DNA from: Euglena gracilis
Lineage: Eukaryota; Euglenida; Euglenophyceae; Euglenales
Length of the DNA stretch: 64,000 bases
Assembly (NCBI GenBank): GCA_039621445.1
Contig: CP154956.1
Location: 26,147,744-26,211,743, forward strand
Direction of reading: 5' to 3'
The position numbers and the translations under genes were made by a program. The stretch's first letter is position 1. Each line of letters opens with the position of its first letter. Below the pieces are notes generated by a model, which worked only from the letters and a program-made list of their open reading frames with translations, was not told the origin of the DNA and did no database searches. Of this stretch, positions 11,667 through 23,700 are shown piece after piece.

Positions 11667-14600
11667 TTACCTTGTATATCCCCCTGGAAGGGCAAACAGA
11701 CATTTTCTCTCCACTTCCCCTCTACGCTACAATACCAGGCATTACAATTGAAAGGAGTTTGAACGCCAACCACAATTGTAACAGTGCTGCAAAGCAAGAT
11801 CATGCAGATGACATACTTTGTGAGGTAATGATAAAAAAAATCGGCATACAGCAGTGTCTGAACAATGCCCGCCATCCAAGATACCCAGTAGCCCTTCCCC
11901 TCTACAAAATATCGGTATATCCAATTCAAGATGTAGAAAAAACGGTACCCACCTGTGGGCACCAAGAAATGATTTTTGACGCGCAGCAGGGGGGGGGGCA
12001 CAACATGAACCCTTAAAAATGCGACACAAAAAAAAACAAAAATAAATGCAAAATAAACCCAAAAAAAACCAAAAGACGAAACTGATGAACACTTTTCTGT
12101 TCACCTCCTCTGGGGAAGAGAGAGTTTCCATTAAGCATAAAAAATATGCATAGAATTTTTCATGCTTTTGACCTTTTCCATTTTTCCGCAGCAGAAAAAC
12201 TTCCGCAGGTATATTTTGGGATATGATGGGATGGGATTCAATCCCACTAACCGGTGGCCACCTGGGAGGCGTGTTATTTCGGAGGGGGGGGGGTGCACCA
12301 GCCAAGCCTCAGAAAAAAAAATGCATAAAAATATGCACAAAAATACGCAAAAAAATGCAAAATCAGAGAGAAAGAAACAAGAAGCACAAGAATGCAAAAA
12401 AAAAAAGATGCCGAAAAATACATATAAAATAGCTCCAATTCTTTTTTAAAAAAATGTCATATGGAAATATGAGGAAAATTTCATTTTCAGAAAAAAATCA
12501 AAAGGTAAAAAAAATGAACAAAAAATACAATAATAGGCAGGGAACCACAAATAAAAATGCGCACAAAAAAAAACTGGAAAACCAAAATACAGTTTAAAAA
12601 AAGCAATAAAAAAAGCACAAAAAATGCACAAAAATGCACATTTTTGAAAATGAAAAGCAAATGTGTAGAAAAATGCTCAAAAAATGTGCACGCACTCCCC
12701 CCTACTTGTCACTTTCAAGCTTCCAAAGGCAACCAAAATTTACACAGCATCTGCAATGGTTGCCCACGGCTGGCAAAAATATTTGCTCCAATCAGTCAAA
12801 ATTGTGCCCAGGGCTCTCAAAAAAATTTGCCCAAAAGCCTCAAAATTTTTTGCGCTGCCCCGCCAAAAATATTTGCACTTGCTCAAAAAATGTTTGCCCT
12901 CCGTCATTTTATTTTTGCACAATAAAAAAAAAGCGTTGCATTGGACAAGGTAAAAAAAGATCCACGCCGATTGAAGTTTTTTCAAAGGGCAAAAGTCCAA
13001 AACACCCGATCCGTGTGCAAAAATTCTCGGAACGGAGGCAAACATTTTTGGGATAAAATGCAAACATTTTTGAGATAAAGTGTAAACAAATTTTTAACAT
13101 ATGCAAACATTTTTGTGATAAAATGCAAAAATATTGACCGGAAAGGCAAAACCATACGGTGTGAAATGCGAAAATTTCAGGCGTTAATTGTAGGAGGGTG
13201 CAGAAAAAATACTTTCCAGTGTTTGTGGGAAAATTATTTGTTCTAGATCTTCCCCCACGGTCCACGAGGTATGGGTCCAGATCTCCCCCAATTCGGTTAT
13301 CCATCACTGGGTTCTGGACTCAAGAACCCAGTGATAGATAGCCGAAGCCGTTGGGAAAATTGTGAAAAATAAATTGGTACCAGGAATACGTAGGGGGGGG
13401 GGGTGTTTCTGTTGGCGGGACCTTCTTTTCATTCATGTCAGAAGGAAAGATTTCACCTTTGGGTGTTTTCATTTTGCAACATTGGTGGATGTTTTGATAG
13501 TGATTCACATTTTTTCCAACAAGAAAAAAGAATTTTAACAAAAAGCCATGTTAGAGGATGCAATTTTTCGGAACATGCTGATAACAAGAATATCAGAAAA
13601 AAAACTGACACAAATAATTACCAAAAATGACAAAAATTTTATAAACAGTTTGGACCCAAGGAAAAAGGAAAAAAGTTGAAATTTCTAAAATTGGCCAATT
13701 TTTTGACAAAACTTTGCCAGAATTCAGAGAAAATGCAAACAGATGTGAAAAAAGCACTTGTGTTCCTCATCTTGCATTGTAAGCCATTCATTAAGCAAAG
13801 CAAAAAGAATTGTGTGAAAATTATGGGGAAATTGAAGGAAAAAAATTGCAGAAAAGACTGCAGTCCAATTGCAAGGAAAAAAATTCTGCAGTTGGAAATT
13901 GCAGGAACATTTGGACAGCAATTCCCCCCCCCATGCAGAACCCTCTTTCCCTGAGGTTGACACTCACCGCTTATTCAGTGGCATTTTAAAATTCAAAAAT
14001 TAAAACTTTGGCGGCATTGGACTGGTGCAACGAGTGATCACACCAAGGGCAAAGAGGTAATGGCTGGTCAGCATTTCCGCTCCACCAGTCCTGAAACAGA
14101 AATGGAACATCTGTCCAGCTGCCTGCAGGGGTTTTAAGACCAGGGGAGCAGGGAATTTATTATTTATTATTATTTAAGACCGGGGGGTCCCCCCCCCCCA
14201 CCCACCCAGGGTGGCGCGGGACCCCCCCGGGGGGGTGGGGGGTACAGGTCTACCGCAAAAATGGAATCCTGCCCTGGAGGTTACCTACTGGAGGCTCCAG
14301 GGAGGCTCCAGGGAGGCTCCAGGGAGGCTCAGGTAACCAACCTCCCTGGAGCCTCCCTGGAGGGGAGCCTCCATGGAGGCTCCAGGTAACCAACCTCCCT
14401 GGAGCCTCCCTGGAGGGGAGCCTCCATGGAGGCTCCGGGGAGGCTCAGATAACCAGGTTTGTGCACAGGCCGACAGTGGGACAGGTGGTGTGCTGTGATG
14501 CAATCTGTGGTGTTGTAGACTCAGAATGCATGAATCAGCAGTTGCTCGCCGGGGATGTGACATGGATAATGGGATAATGCAGGCACAACAAGGCACAAGA

Positions 14601-17600
14601 AGAAGAGATGTGAAACATCTGGACAACATCTGCATCTTGACTAGCATTTGAATCTTGTCCGGTGTCTGCATCTTGTCAAATGTCAACGTCTTGTCCGGTA
14701 TTTGCATGTTGTGTGGTCTCTGCACCTTGTCTAGTATCTACACCTTGTCCAATACCTGCATCCATTGCATCTTGTCCAATATCTACAACCATTGCATGTT
14801 GTCCAATATTGTCCTCTTTTGTCCAACATTTACAACTTGTCCAGCATCCACATCTCGTCCAGTATCTGCGTCCACAGCATCTAGTCCAGCGTCTGCATCT
14901 TGTCCAGCGTCTGCATTTTGTCCAGCATATGCATCTTGTCCAACATCTGCAAACCACTGCATCTTGTCCAGCATCTGCATCTTGTCCGGCATGCAGACAC
15001 TGGACAAGATGTAGACGCTGGACAAGATGCAGACGCTGGACAAGATGCAAATTTGGACGAGGTGTAGTGATTGCGGATGCTGGGCAAGTACTGGTTGTAG
15101 ATGCTAAACAAGATGCAGATGCTGGACAAGATGCCAGTGGTCGCAGTGCTGATTTTGTCCAGCATATGCATCTTGTCCAGCATCTGCGCCACGGTATCTT
15201 GTCTAGCATCTGCATCTTGTCCAATGTCTGCATTTTGTCCAGCATCTGCATCTCGTCCATTATCTGCAACCACTGCATCTTGTCTGGTATCTGCATCTTG
15301 TCCAGCATCTGCGACCACTGCATCTTGTCCAGCATCTGCATCTCGTCCATTACCCCCCCCCTAGTCGTATGACCGGGTTCCTGCAACCTGTGACCGGGGG
15401 GGGGGGGGGGTGGTCATAACACCCCCATAACCTGCAACCTGTGACCGGGGGGTGGTCATAAATGAGGGGGGGGTCGTAGAAGTGTGTGTGAAAACTGTCC
15501 CAAAATGGCAGATTTACCCCCCCAAATGTCCCATTTTTCAAAAATCCGGCGCTTCGCGCCGGCAGGGGAGACCTTATTTTGGGGGGGGTCCATTTCATGG
15601 ATTTTTGCTCGGACCGGCCAGGGGGGGGGGACTTATTTTGGGGGGTTAAATTTTTCGCAACCTGCAACCTGTGACCGGGGGGGTGGTCATAACACCCCCA
15701 TGACCTGCAACCTGTGACCGGGGGGTGGTCATAAATGAGGGGTGGTCGTACGACTAGGGGGGGGGGGTATCTGCAACCACTGCATCTTGTCTGGTATCTG
15801 CATCTTGTCCAGCATCTGCGACCACTGCATCTTGTCTGGTATCTGCATCTTGTCCAGCATCTGCGACCACTGCATCTTGTCCAGCATCTGCATCTTGTTT
15901 AGCATCTACAACCAGTACATCTTGTCCAGCACCCGCAACCACTACACCTCGTCCAAATTTGCATCTTGTCCAGCGTAGCGTCTGCATCTTGTCCAGCATC
16001 TGCACCTTGTCCATATCTGCAGCTTGCTTAATGCCTGCATCCATTGGCTCGCAACCGAGCCAAAATGACCACAAAAACCCCAAAGAGCAACCAAATAACT
16101 TCAAATAACCTTAAATAGCCCCAAAATGCCAACAATATCCACAAAAATTTCACAAAAATACCACAAAAATACCCAAAATCACCAAAATGGCACAAAATGA
16201 CAAAAATGCCATAACGGTGTTCATGTTGACCCAAATAAGCCCAATATTTGCCCAAATCAATGCAAAATAGACCAAATTAGCAAAAAAAATACATATAACA
16301 TTTTGCCAAAAAAGCCAACATGGGTGTAATGGAAGGCTGGGAGGCAACATAGAGCTTAATCGAAACCGAAAATGAATTTATTCAGCCAGAATTGTACCTA
16401 AATCATTTGCCATGCAAAAAAAGGGTCACGTGAAATCCAAAGTGGTGTTCATTTGGCTGTGCCCGGGGGGGAGGGGGCGGGGGGAGGGGGCCTGCGGCCC
16501 CCTCCCTCCGCCCCCCTCCCCCCCACCCCCCCCCGGACCCCCCCACCCCCTTCCCTCTCTCCCCCCTACCCCCCTCCCCCCTCCCCTGCTCCCCAATAAC
16601 AACATCCTTTTGTGTGGACAAAATTTGGCGGACAAGGGGTAAATAGCAAACGGGTAAACGGTAAAAGCAAAATCAGGCGGACGTGGCGTCTTTGTGGCAA
16701 ATGGATAAATGGTTTTCAACCAATTCTGCAATTGGCGGACATAGCGGATGCAGAGGTGGAGGGTCGAACATGGCCTGTGTACAAAATTGGTTACCTGCCG
16801 GAGGCTCCAGGGCGGCACCAGGAGGCTCCAGGGAGGCTCCAGGAGGCTCCTCGGGTAACTAGCCTCCAGGGAGGCTCCCCAAAGGGAGGCTCCAGGAGGC
16901 TCCAGGGAGGTAACCAGCCTCCAGGGAGGCTCCCATTTTGCGAGCCTCCAGGCGGCTCCAGGGAGGCTCAGGTAACCAGCCTCCCTGGAGCCTCCCTGGA
17001 GGCTCCAGGTAACCAAAAGTGAGGATTCCAAATTTTCTGGGACCCCGGGGGGAACCCCCCAAAATCGGGCCCGTTAAAGGCAATTTTCAAAAAAAATCGG
17101 CGCTTCGCGCCGAAAAGGTATACCCAGCGCCCCTGGCGCGGGACCCCCCCCCCCCCCCCCCACCCCCCCCGGCGGTCCGGCCCGGACCCACCCACCCACC
17201 CCCCCTCCCCCCCGGGGTCTGCTGACTTAAAAAGAAGCCTGGTTCGAACCCGGCTGCTGGGCTGAACCCGGTTGGGACCCAAAAACAGGTAAAACAGCCC
17301 AATTTCGGCTGGGATGCATTTTTCCAGCTAAAATTTTGAGGTGCAGACCCAAATAAACGCCAAAAAATGGCCACTCTTGGGGGGCCATTTTTGGGGTCCA
17401 ATTTTTTTGATGCTTCGCGCCAAAACCCCACCTCCGGCGGGGTATCCAGTCAGCCCGACCCCCCTGGGGGGGGGGGGGCGTGGCTGCCCTGAAATTTGTG
17501 TTCATGTTTCACGCCACGCGCGCACGAGACGTTTTTTTCTGTTGTTGGTGCACTTTTTTTTGGCGCCTCCCCTGAAATTCGTGTTCAGGTTTGGTGCCTG

Positions 17601-20600
17601 CCCTGAAATCCGTGTTCAGGTTTGGCGCCTGCCCTGAAATTCGTGCACGATTTTCAGTGCATTTTTCCCCCGAAAGCCAAAAAAAATGTCCTTGAGAACC
17701 GGCTTGGAGCGTTTGCTCTCTGTTGTATGTACCATGCCCCCCCGTATAAGACCCCCCTTAGGATTTTGGCTCCCGAGGGTCTTATATGGGGGGGGCATGG
17801 TATCAACGTGTTGAAGAGGGACACAAGCCTCACAAGTGTGCTTAAGTGTTGCTTGTGTCTTTCAAGCCTGTTCCCATAGGCTGATATACAGGGGCCGAGG
17901 CGCAGGGGGGGGTTGCCCCGGACTCTCCCCCCTCCGGCGAACTCAAATACCGGTCGAGTGCGACGGGGGGGGGGAAGGTGGTATGGACTAACAAAAAAAC
18001 AATGTGGGAGCCCAGGCACCAGGGGGTCCCGCGGGACCCCCTGTCGAGGTCTGAACTCAACCAGACAGGGAGGGGGGTTCGGAACCGAACTCGATTGCCT
18101 AGCCTCCATTGGGGTGACACTCATTGGAACACGAAGTGTGATGCAAATGGAAAAAGTGTTGGAGCTGAAGGATGTGATTAGCATGTTCATGGCTAAAGAC
18201 CCCGCCCTAATTGAGTACAAATTGAATGATGAGGAGGTGCATTGCGACCAATTTGTTAGGGAACTGACAAGTGTGTGTCATTTTTTTGATTGGAGTGTTT
18301 AACAACTCTTTCTCCCCGGGTGTTTCATTCCATTAAAACAATGCTAGCGCATCATGTGAAGAAGCTGGAGAAAGAACCTTCACAAGGCACCATTGCAAAG
18401 TTGTTTCTCATCCCATCCTGGTTCGGTTCAAGAAGGCTTCACGGTTTTTAGTCTTGGAATTTTTGGAAACCATCCATCTGTTTTTTCAAATTTCCCAGGT
18501 CATCAAAGACGCAATGAAGCGACACACAGGGCTGGGCCACATCGATGAGCATGCAGCAGCTTTCATGCTAGACCCTGAAAAGAGTTTTTCCAAAGGGGGA
18601 TGGACATGTAGGGTAAATTGAGTAACCCCCCCCCAATTTTCCATGAACTTCATCGGTGAATTCGCTGGCCGAGGGTACCTCCACCTCCCCTGGTGACTGT
18701 TCACCGGTGAACAGGGTTGGATGGGAAGCCTTGAGGGGGGGGGGGGTCGGACCCCCCCCGAGACGGGGGGGGGGGGGGTGGGTCGGACCCCCCCTCCTAC
18801 CTCGAAACTGAGGACCCCCCAGGACCCCCCCAGGACAGGGTCCTGGGGGAACTGGCCATAAGTGTTGTGTATCCACCATTTTTTAATTAGCCCCCCCCCA
18901 ATGACATTTGAAGGGCTGGCCCTTGGACTGCCCTTCCAATGCCATTTTTTTGAGGATGTTTTCAGACAGCCCAATTTTGGGGAATTCCCCCAAGGATTTC
19001 CCTGCCCCTCCTTTACGGGTCCCACTCCAGGCTGAATATTCGGTCGAGGCCGACCCACCCTGGGGGGGGGGGGTGCCTGCCTGCAGTCCAGGGCATGGTT
19101 TTGCAGGTCTGCAATGGGTTTGAACAGGCTTCTTCAGACCAGGCTGAATTTGACCACCCCAGAGGGGGGGACAGAAAAATGGGTATCACAGAAACGGAGA
19201 TCATAGTTGCAAAAACTGGGTGTCCAGGTCCATCCAAAACAAAACACATTCCAAAACATGCTTCATCTTCTTGGGGGAAACAGACAAAAATTGCTGAGAA
19301 ATTTGCCCGCCTCTTACCCACCGGCTTGGTCAACTCCCGACTGGGGGGAGGGGGTGCACATGCACCTCCTGACCTGCACGTCGGACAGGGGGTGGTTGCA
19401 AGGCCAGGTGCTTGAACCACATCTGTGAATTTTTTTTTTTTTTTTTTTACAATCCCGGACCAGGGCAGAGATTTTTTTAAGTTTCTTGGTGGGTGGGCTT
19501 CCCGGCTGAGCCCCCCCCCCCCCGGTGAAGTTCACCTGCAGGGATTGATGGGAAGCCCTTCGGAATTGAGGTAGGTCGGGGGGGGGGGCCCCCCCCCCCC
19601 CCCCTAGGGGGGGAAGGTGGTAGGGGGGGTTCCAACCCCCCGCCCCCCCCCCCCTAGACGTTGGGGGGGTCCGGACCCCCCACCCCCCCTCGACAGGTGC
19701 CAAAAATAGCAGAAAATTTTCTTCCGGCGCGCAGCGCCAGAAAATAGGCAAAAACACACCTTTTGCTGACTTTTGGGCATATTGCCCATGTTTTGATGTG
19801 TTTGTGTTTTACCCACAAAAAATGTTCAAAAAAATTCAAAAATGAGCTTTTTGGATCGATTTCAAAGAAAAATCAGGGATTTTGGGACGATTTCGACCCG
19901 ATTTCCTGCCTTTTGCCCGTCCATGAAATAGAAAAAATTTTCGGCCCCTCCCTGACCCTGGGGGGTCCCGCAACTTTTTTTGGCAAAAATTTTGCAGCAC
20001 AAGGTGAGGCTATTTTGAAGCACGGTGGGGGGGGGGTCTGGGGGGCGGGAGCCCCCCCCCGGTAGCGGGCTCCGAAGTTGCCCTAAACTCAACGGTCAGT
20101 GGGACATTTGGGTCCCCCCCCCCGGTGGTTCCGGGGGGGGTCTTGGGGGGGTCCGGGGGGGGTCTTGGGGGGGTCCTGGGGGGGGTCCTGGGGGGTCCTG
20201 AGGGGGGTCCGGGGGGTCCTGGGGGGGGGGGGGAAACTGGCCATGACTCATACACAATATTCCAGCGATGGAAGAAATCATTCTCTCCCCGGAGTTGGCT
20301 TGTTTTTCCGAGATTCTGCGACATTATATTTGCTTGGTTCAGAAAAGTTTGTCAGAATGTATTTTAAAAGGGTTGTTTAAAGTTTTCAAAAGTTTAGTTT
20401 TTGAGGCATGCTGGCAAAAATTGAGAAAACAGTTCTTTATTTTTTTCCCCAAAAAATCTCAAAATTTGGTTTAAAATTGGTAGCAGGTTGAGGGGTTAAA
20501 AAAAACAAATGTCAAAAAATGGACCAGGCACAATCAAATTTTACTGATAAATTTCCTCTTAGAAATTTTTTTGGATTTTCAATAGCATTTCCTTGCTTCA

Positions 20601-20714
20601 AAAGCCTCTCAAAATCAAAATTTTGAGAAAATGCTGAAATTTTGGAAGGTGTTAAAAAAAGGGGTTTTGGGGGTTTTTGGGGGGACCTCCTGTATGGGTC
20701 CCAAAATGGGTTAA

Positions 20715-20751
<37 letters not shown>

Positions 20752-23700
20752 GCTGGGGCTGGCTAGAAAATTTGGGCTGGCCTGGCCAGCCCCCCCCCCC
20801 CCCCGGGGGGGGGGGGGGGGGCTAGGCCCCGGCTGGACCCAAACCGGGGCGAGCTGGACTGAAATCGGAAAAATGTCCAAAAATGACCTGCAGAACACAG
20901 TTTTGAAAAAATGATGCATCTGAAACCCCCCAAAAATGCCCCAAAAGCCCCCCAAACCCCATTTTTGGCCACTTTTGAACACAATTTTTCAAAAAAATTC
21001 GGCGCTTCGCGCCGAAAAAATTTATGCTGGACCCCCAAAAAAGGGGCTGGCTAGCTGGGCTAGCAGCACCCCCCCCCCGGGGGGGTGCTGCTGCGGCTGG
21101 GCTAGGCCCAAATCGGGGCTGGCTGCAGCCGCCCCCCCCCCCCGGGGGGGGGTGGCAAAACCTTGGCGGGCGGTATTGTCCAAAACACACCTGGCGCCAA
21201 AGGCACCGGGAAAATTTTTTGGGGTCCAAAAACTGGTGCCTCCAGAAAAACGGGAAAAGGTGGTGGGAAGGTCGACCCCCCCCCACCCACCACCCTGGCT
21301 GTTTGGATGATTCTTCTGCCCTGCCCCTAAACCAGTCAGTTACTCTGCAAACCAGTCAACCCCCGGGGGGGTCGGCCATACAATTGTATGGTTTGGGCCA
21401 GAGGTCTGCCTTGGTATGGGGAAATAATGCCTTAAAAAAACCTTTAAACTTTACCAAAAACCTTAAGAAGCCTTAAAAAATTGCCTTCAGCCATGGGAAT
21501 TTTTGTCTGCCCGGGGGGAAGAGACCTGACTGGAACCCGAAAAAAAGCAGAACAGAAATCCAAATCCAGCTGGGTTGGGATTCTCCGGGCGAATATTTTG
21601 AAGTGAGATACTGCAATTTTTGGCCATTTTTGACCCTCCCCGTTTTTGTTACCAAATACAGCGCTTTGACCTGTGATTTTTTTGGTCCACCTTCTGACCC
21701 TGGATACCCTGGAGAGAGAACAAAAATTTCAGCCCCTCAAATTCAAAAGATTTTGTCAAATTTTCTGGTGCATTCAGTGCCAGGTGGCTCTTTCAGCCAG
21801 AGGTATTGCAAAAACTGGCTCCTACACTTGACATTTACCCCCGCCCCCCCACCCCCCCCCCGCCCCCCCCCCCACACACCCTCCCCCACCCCCCCCCACA
21901 CTTGACCAGTGTAGGAGCCAGTTTTTGCAATATATGCTCCCCCCACCTAAACGTTGGCCCAGTCCGCATGACCGAAGCGCCAGGTCTAGATAATTTGTGC
22001 CTTTTGACGTGGCTTTATGCATTTGAAAAGCCTCTCTGGATGTCATATATTCAGGTGCTATTTTTTCCAGGTGTTATTTTTTCCTATGACAATAAATATA
22101 AAGTCGAAACCCACATGACCTCAAATGGCAGCAGCGCACAAACACCTCTGCAGCAAGAAAAGCTGAGGAAGGATGGCAGTGGCCTCCAGCCACTCACTGA
22201 AAGACCAGAGAAGCTCGATGATGTTGAACCAGTGCCGGTGAAATAAAAATGCCAAGATGACGCAAGGGATGATGAGGTACCTGTTGAGGAAAATGCTGTT
22301 CTGGAAACCTACAACCGTCAACAGGTATTATCCAGGGATGAAAAAAGCAGGTGGCACCACGTGGCATTGCAGGCCGTTAACCCACATGCAAGCACGTTGA
22401 ATGATATAACGCTATGCAGACGTGTTTTGGTCATTGTTCGACATTTCTAGCCAGAAGTTGTCCAATTTCCCTAAAAAGGCAAAAAAAAATTGCACAAAAC
22501 GACCAGAACTGCCCTTGATGGTCCGAAAAAGCCAATGACTGATGCAAATGATGATGCAAAAACAAGTGGTTTAAAAGCCCGCAGTGCCACACAGCGCCCC
22601 CACAGTGCCACAGGCAGTGCCACGCGGTGCCGGCACTGCGGGGTGGGCATCCCCACCTGTTGTCCTTTGTTGGACAACCTCCCCTCAGAGACAAAAATTA
22701 CCGCCAGTCAAACCAACCTCCTCGGGGGGGGGGGGGACATCCAATTGGCTGGCTCCGGGGGAGGGGGGTGGGGCACTTTTGAACTTGGAAAGCCCCCTGG
22801 CCAGACTCCCCCTTGACCTGGATCATCCTGCCTTATCCGGTCCTAGACTCACAGCACTTAAATTTTTGTTGTAAATTTCTTTAGACCTTGATTTTGGGGA
22901 GGCCAGGGGGTTTTCATGCCAGGTTGGGCAGTTGGGTGGGAACGCCCCCTCCCTGGGGGCAGGGGGGGGAAATGCAACTTGGCCCTTCAAATTATGCAAG
23001 TCAAAAAAATGCAAAAAAATGCAAAAAATGCAAAAAAAAATGCGAAAAAATGCAACTTGCAAAAAAACCTGATAAAACCCCGAGAAAAGGCTGGAATAAA
23101 ACAGAGTTGCTGCCTATAATCCATAGACATGTGACAATGCCGGTGTATACCTGTCAATGATTCACAAAGAAGACCTCCTGGAAGACAACAGCAAGCACTG
23201 AGACCCCAAAAACCCCAGGCAACTGCAGAGGGACCAGAGACAAAGCATGACATACGGCGACCAACTGCAAAAAAGTTTTCCAAGACAAAATATTTTATGC
23301 AAAAAATGCAAAGAAAATGCAAAAAAAAATGCAAACATATGGCGACCAACTACAAAAAAAATTTCCAGGGCAAAATATTTTATGCAAAAAAAATGCAAAA
23401 AAATGCAAAAAATGCAAATTCCGGAAAAACCTGATTATGCAAAAAAAATGCAAATTATGCAAGTTGCATATTCCCCCCCCCCTGCTGGTCTTAAAAAAAA
23501 AAGAAGCCAATGCCCTATCCAACCATGGTTTACTTTCCCCCCAACTCTTCGTGTAGCCCGAATTATGGCCATTTTTCGGCCGATTTTGGCCCATTTCAGG
23601 GCTGACATAGTCTTCATATGTTAGCGTTTCAGTACCCCCATCTCTGCTAAGTATTATTGCAGTAATCACCCCATACCCCAAAGAAAGCCTGGTTGGGTAT

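Noticed and set aside
11516-12001. Continuous 161-codon minus frame across receptor exon 5 and beyond as a single exon
   Set aside because: The homologous part stops at the Lys after YLT, next to a good GTATGT donor. A short final exon gives a family-like tail, so the read-through is kept only as an alternative.
17228-17260. tRNA-like GGTTCGAACCC motif
   Set aside because: Only a T-loop-like word beside an element end. No acceptor stem, D-arm or anticodon arm can be drawn.
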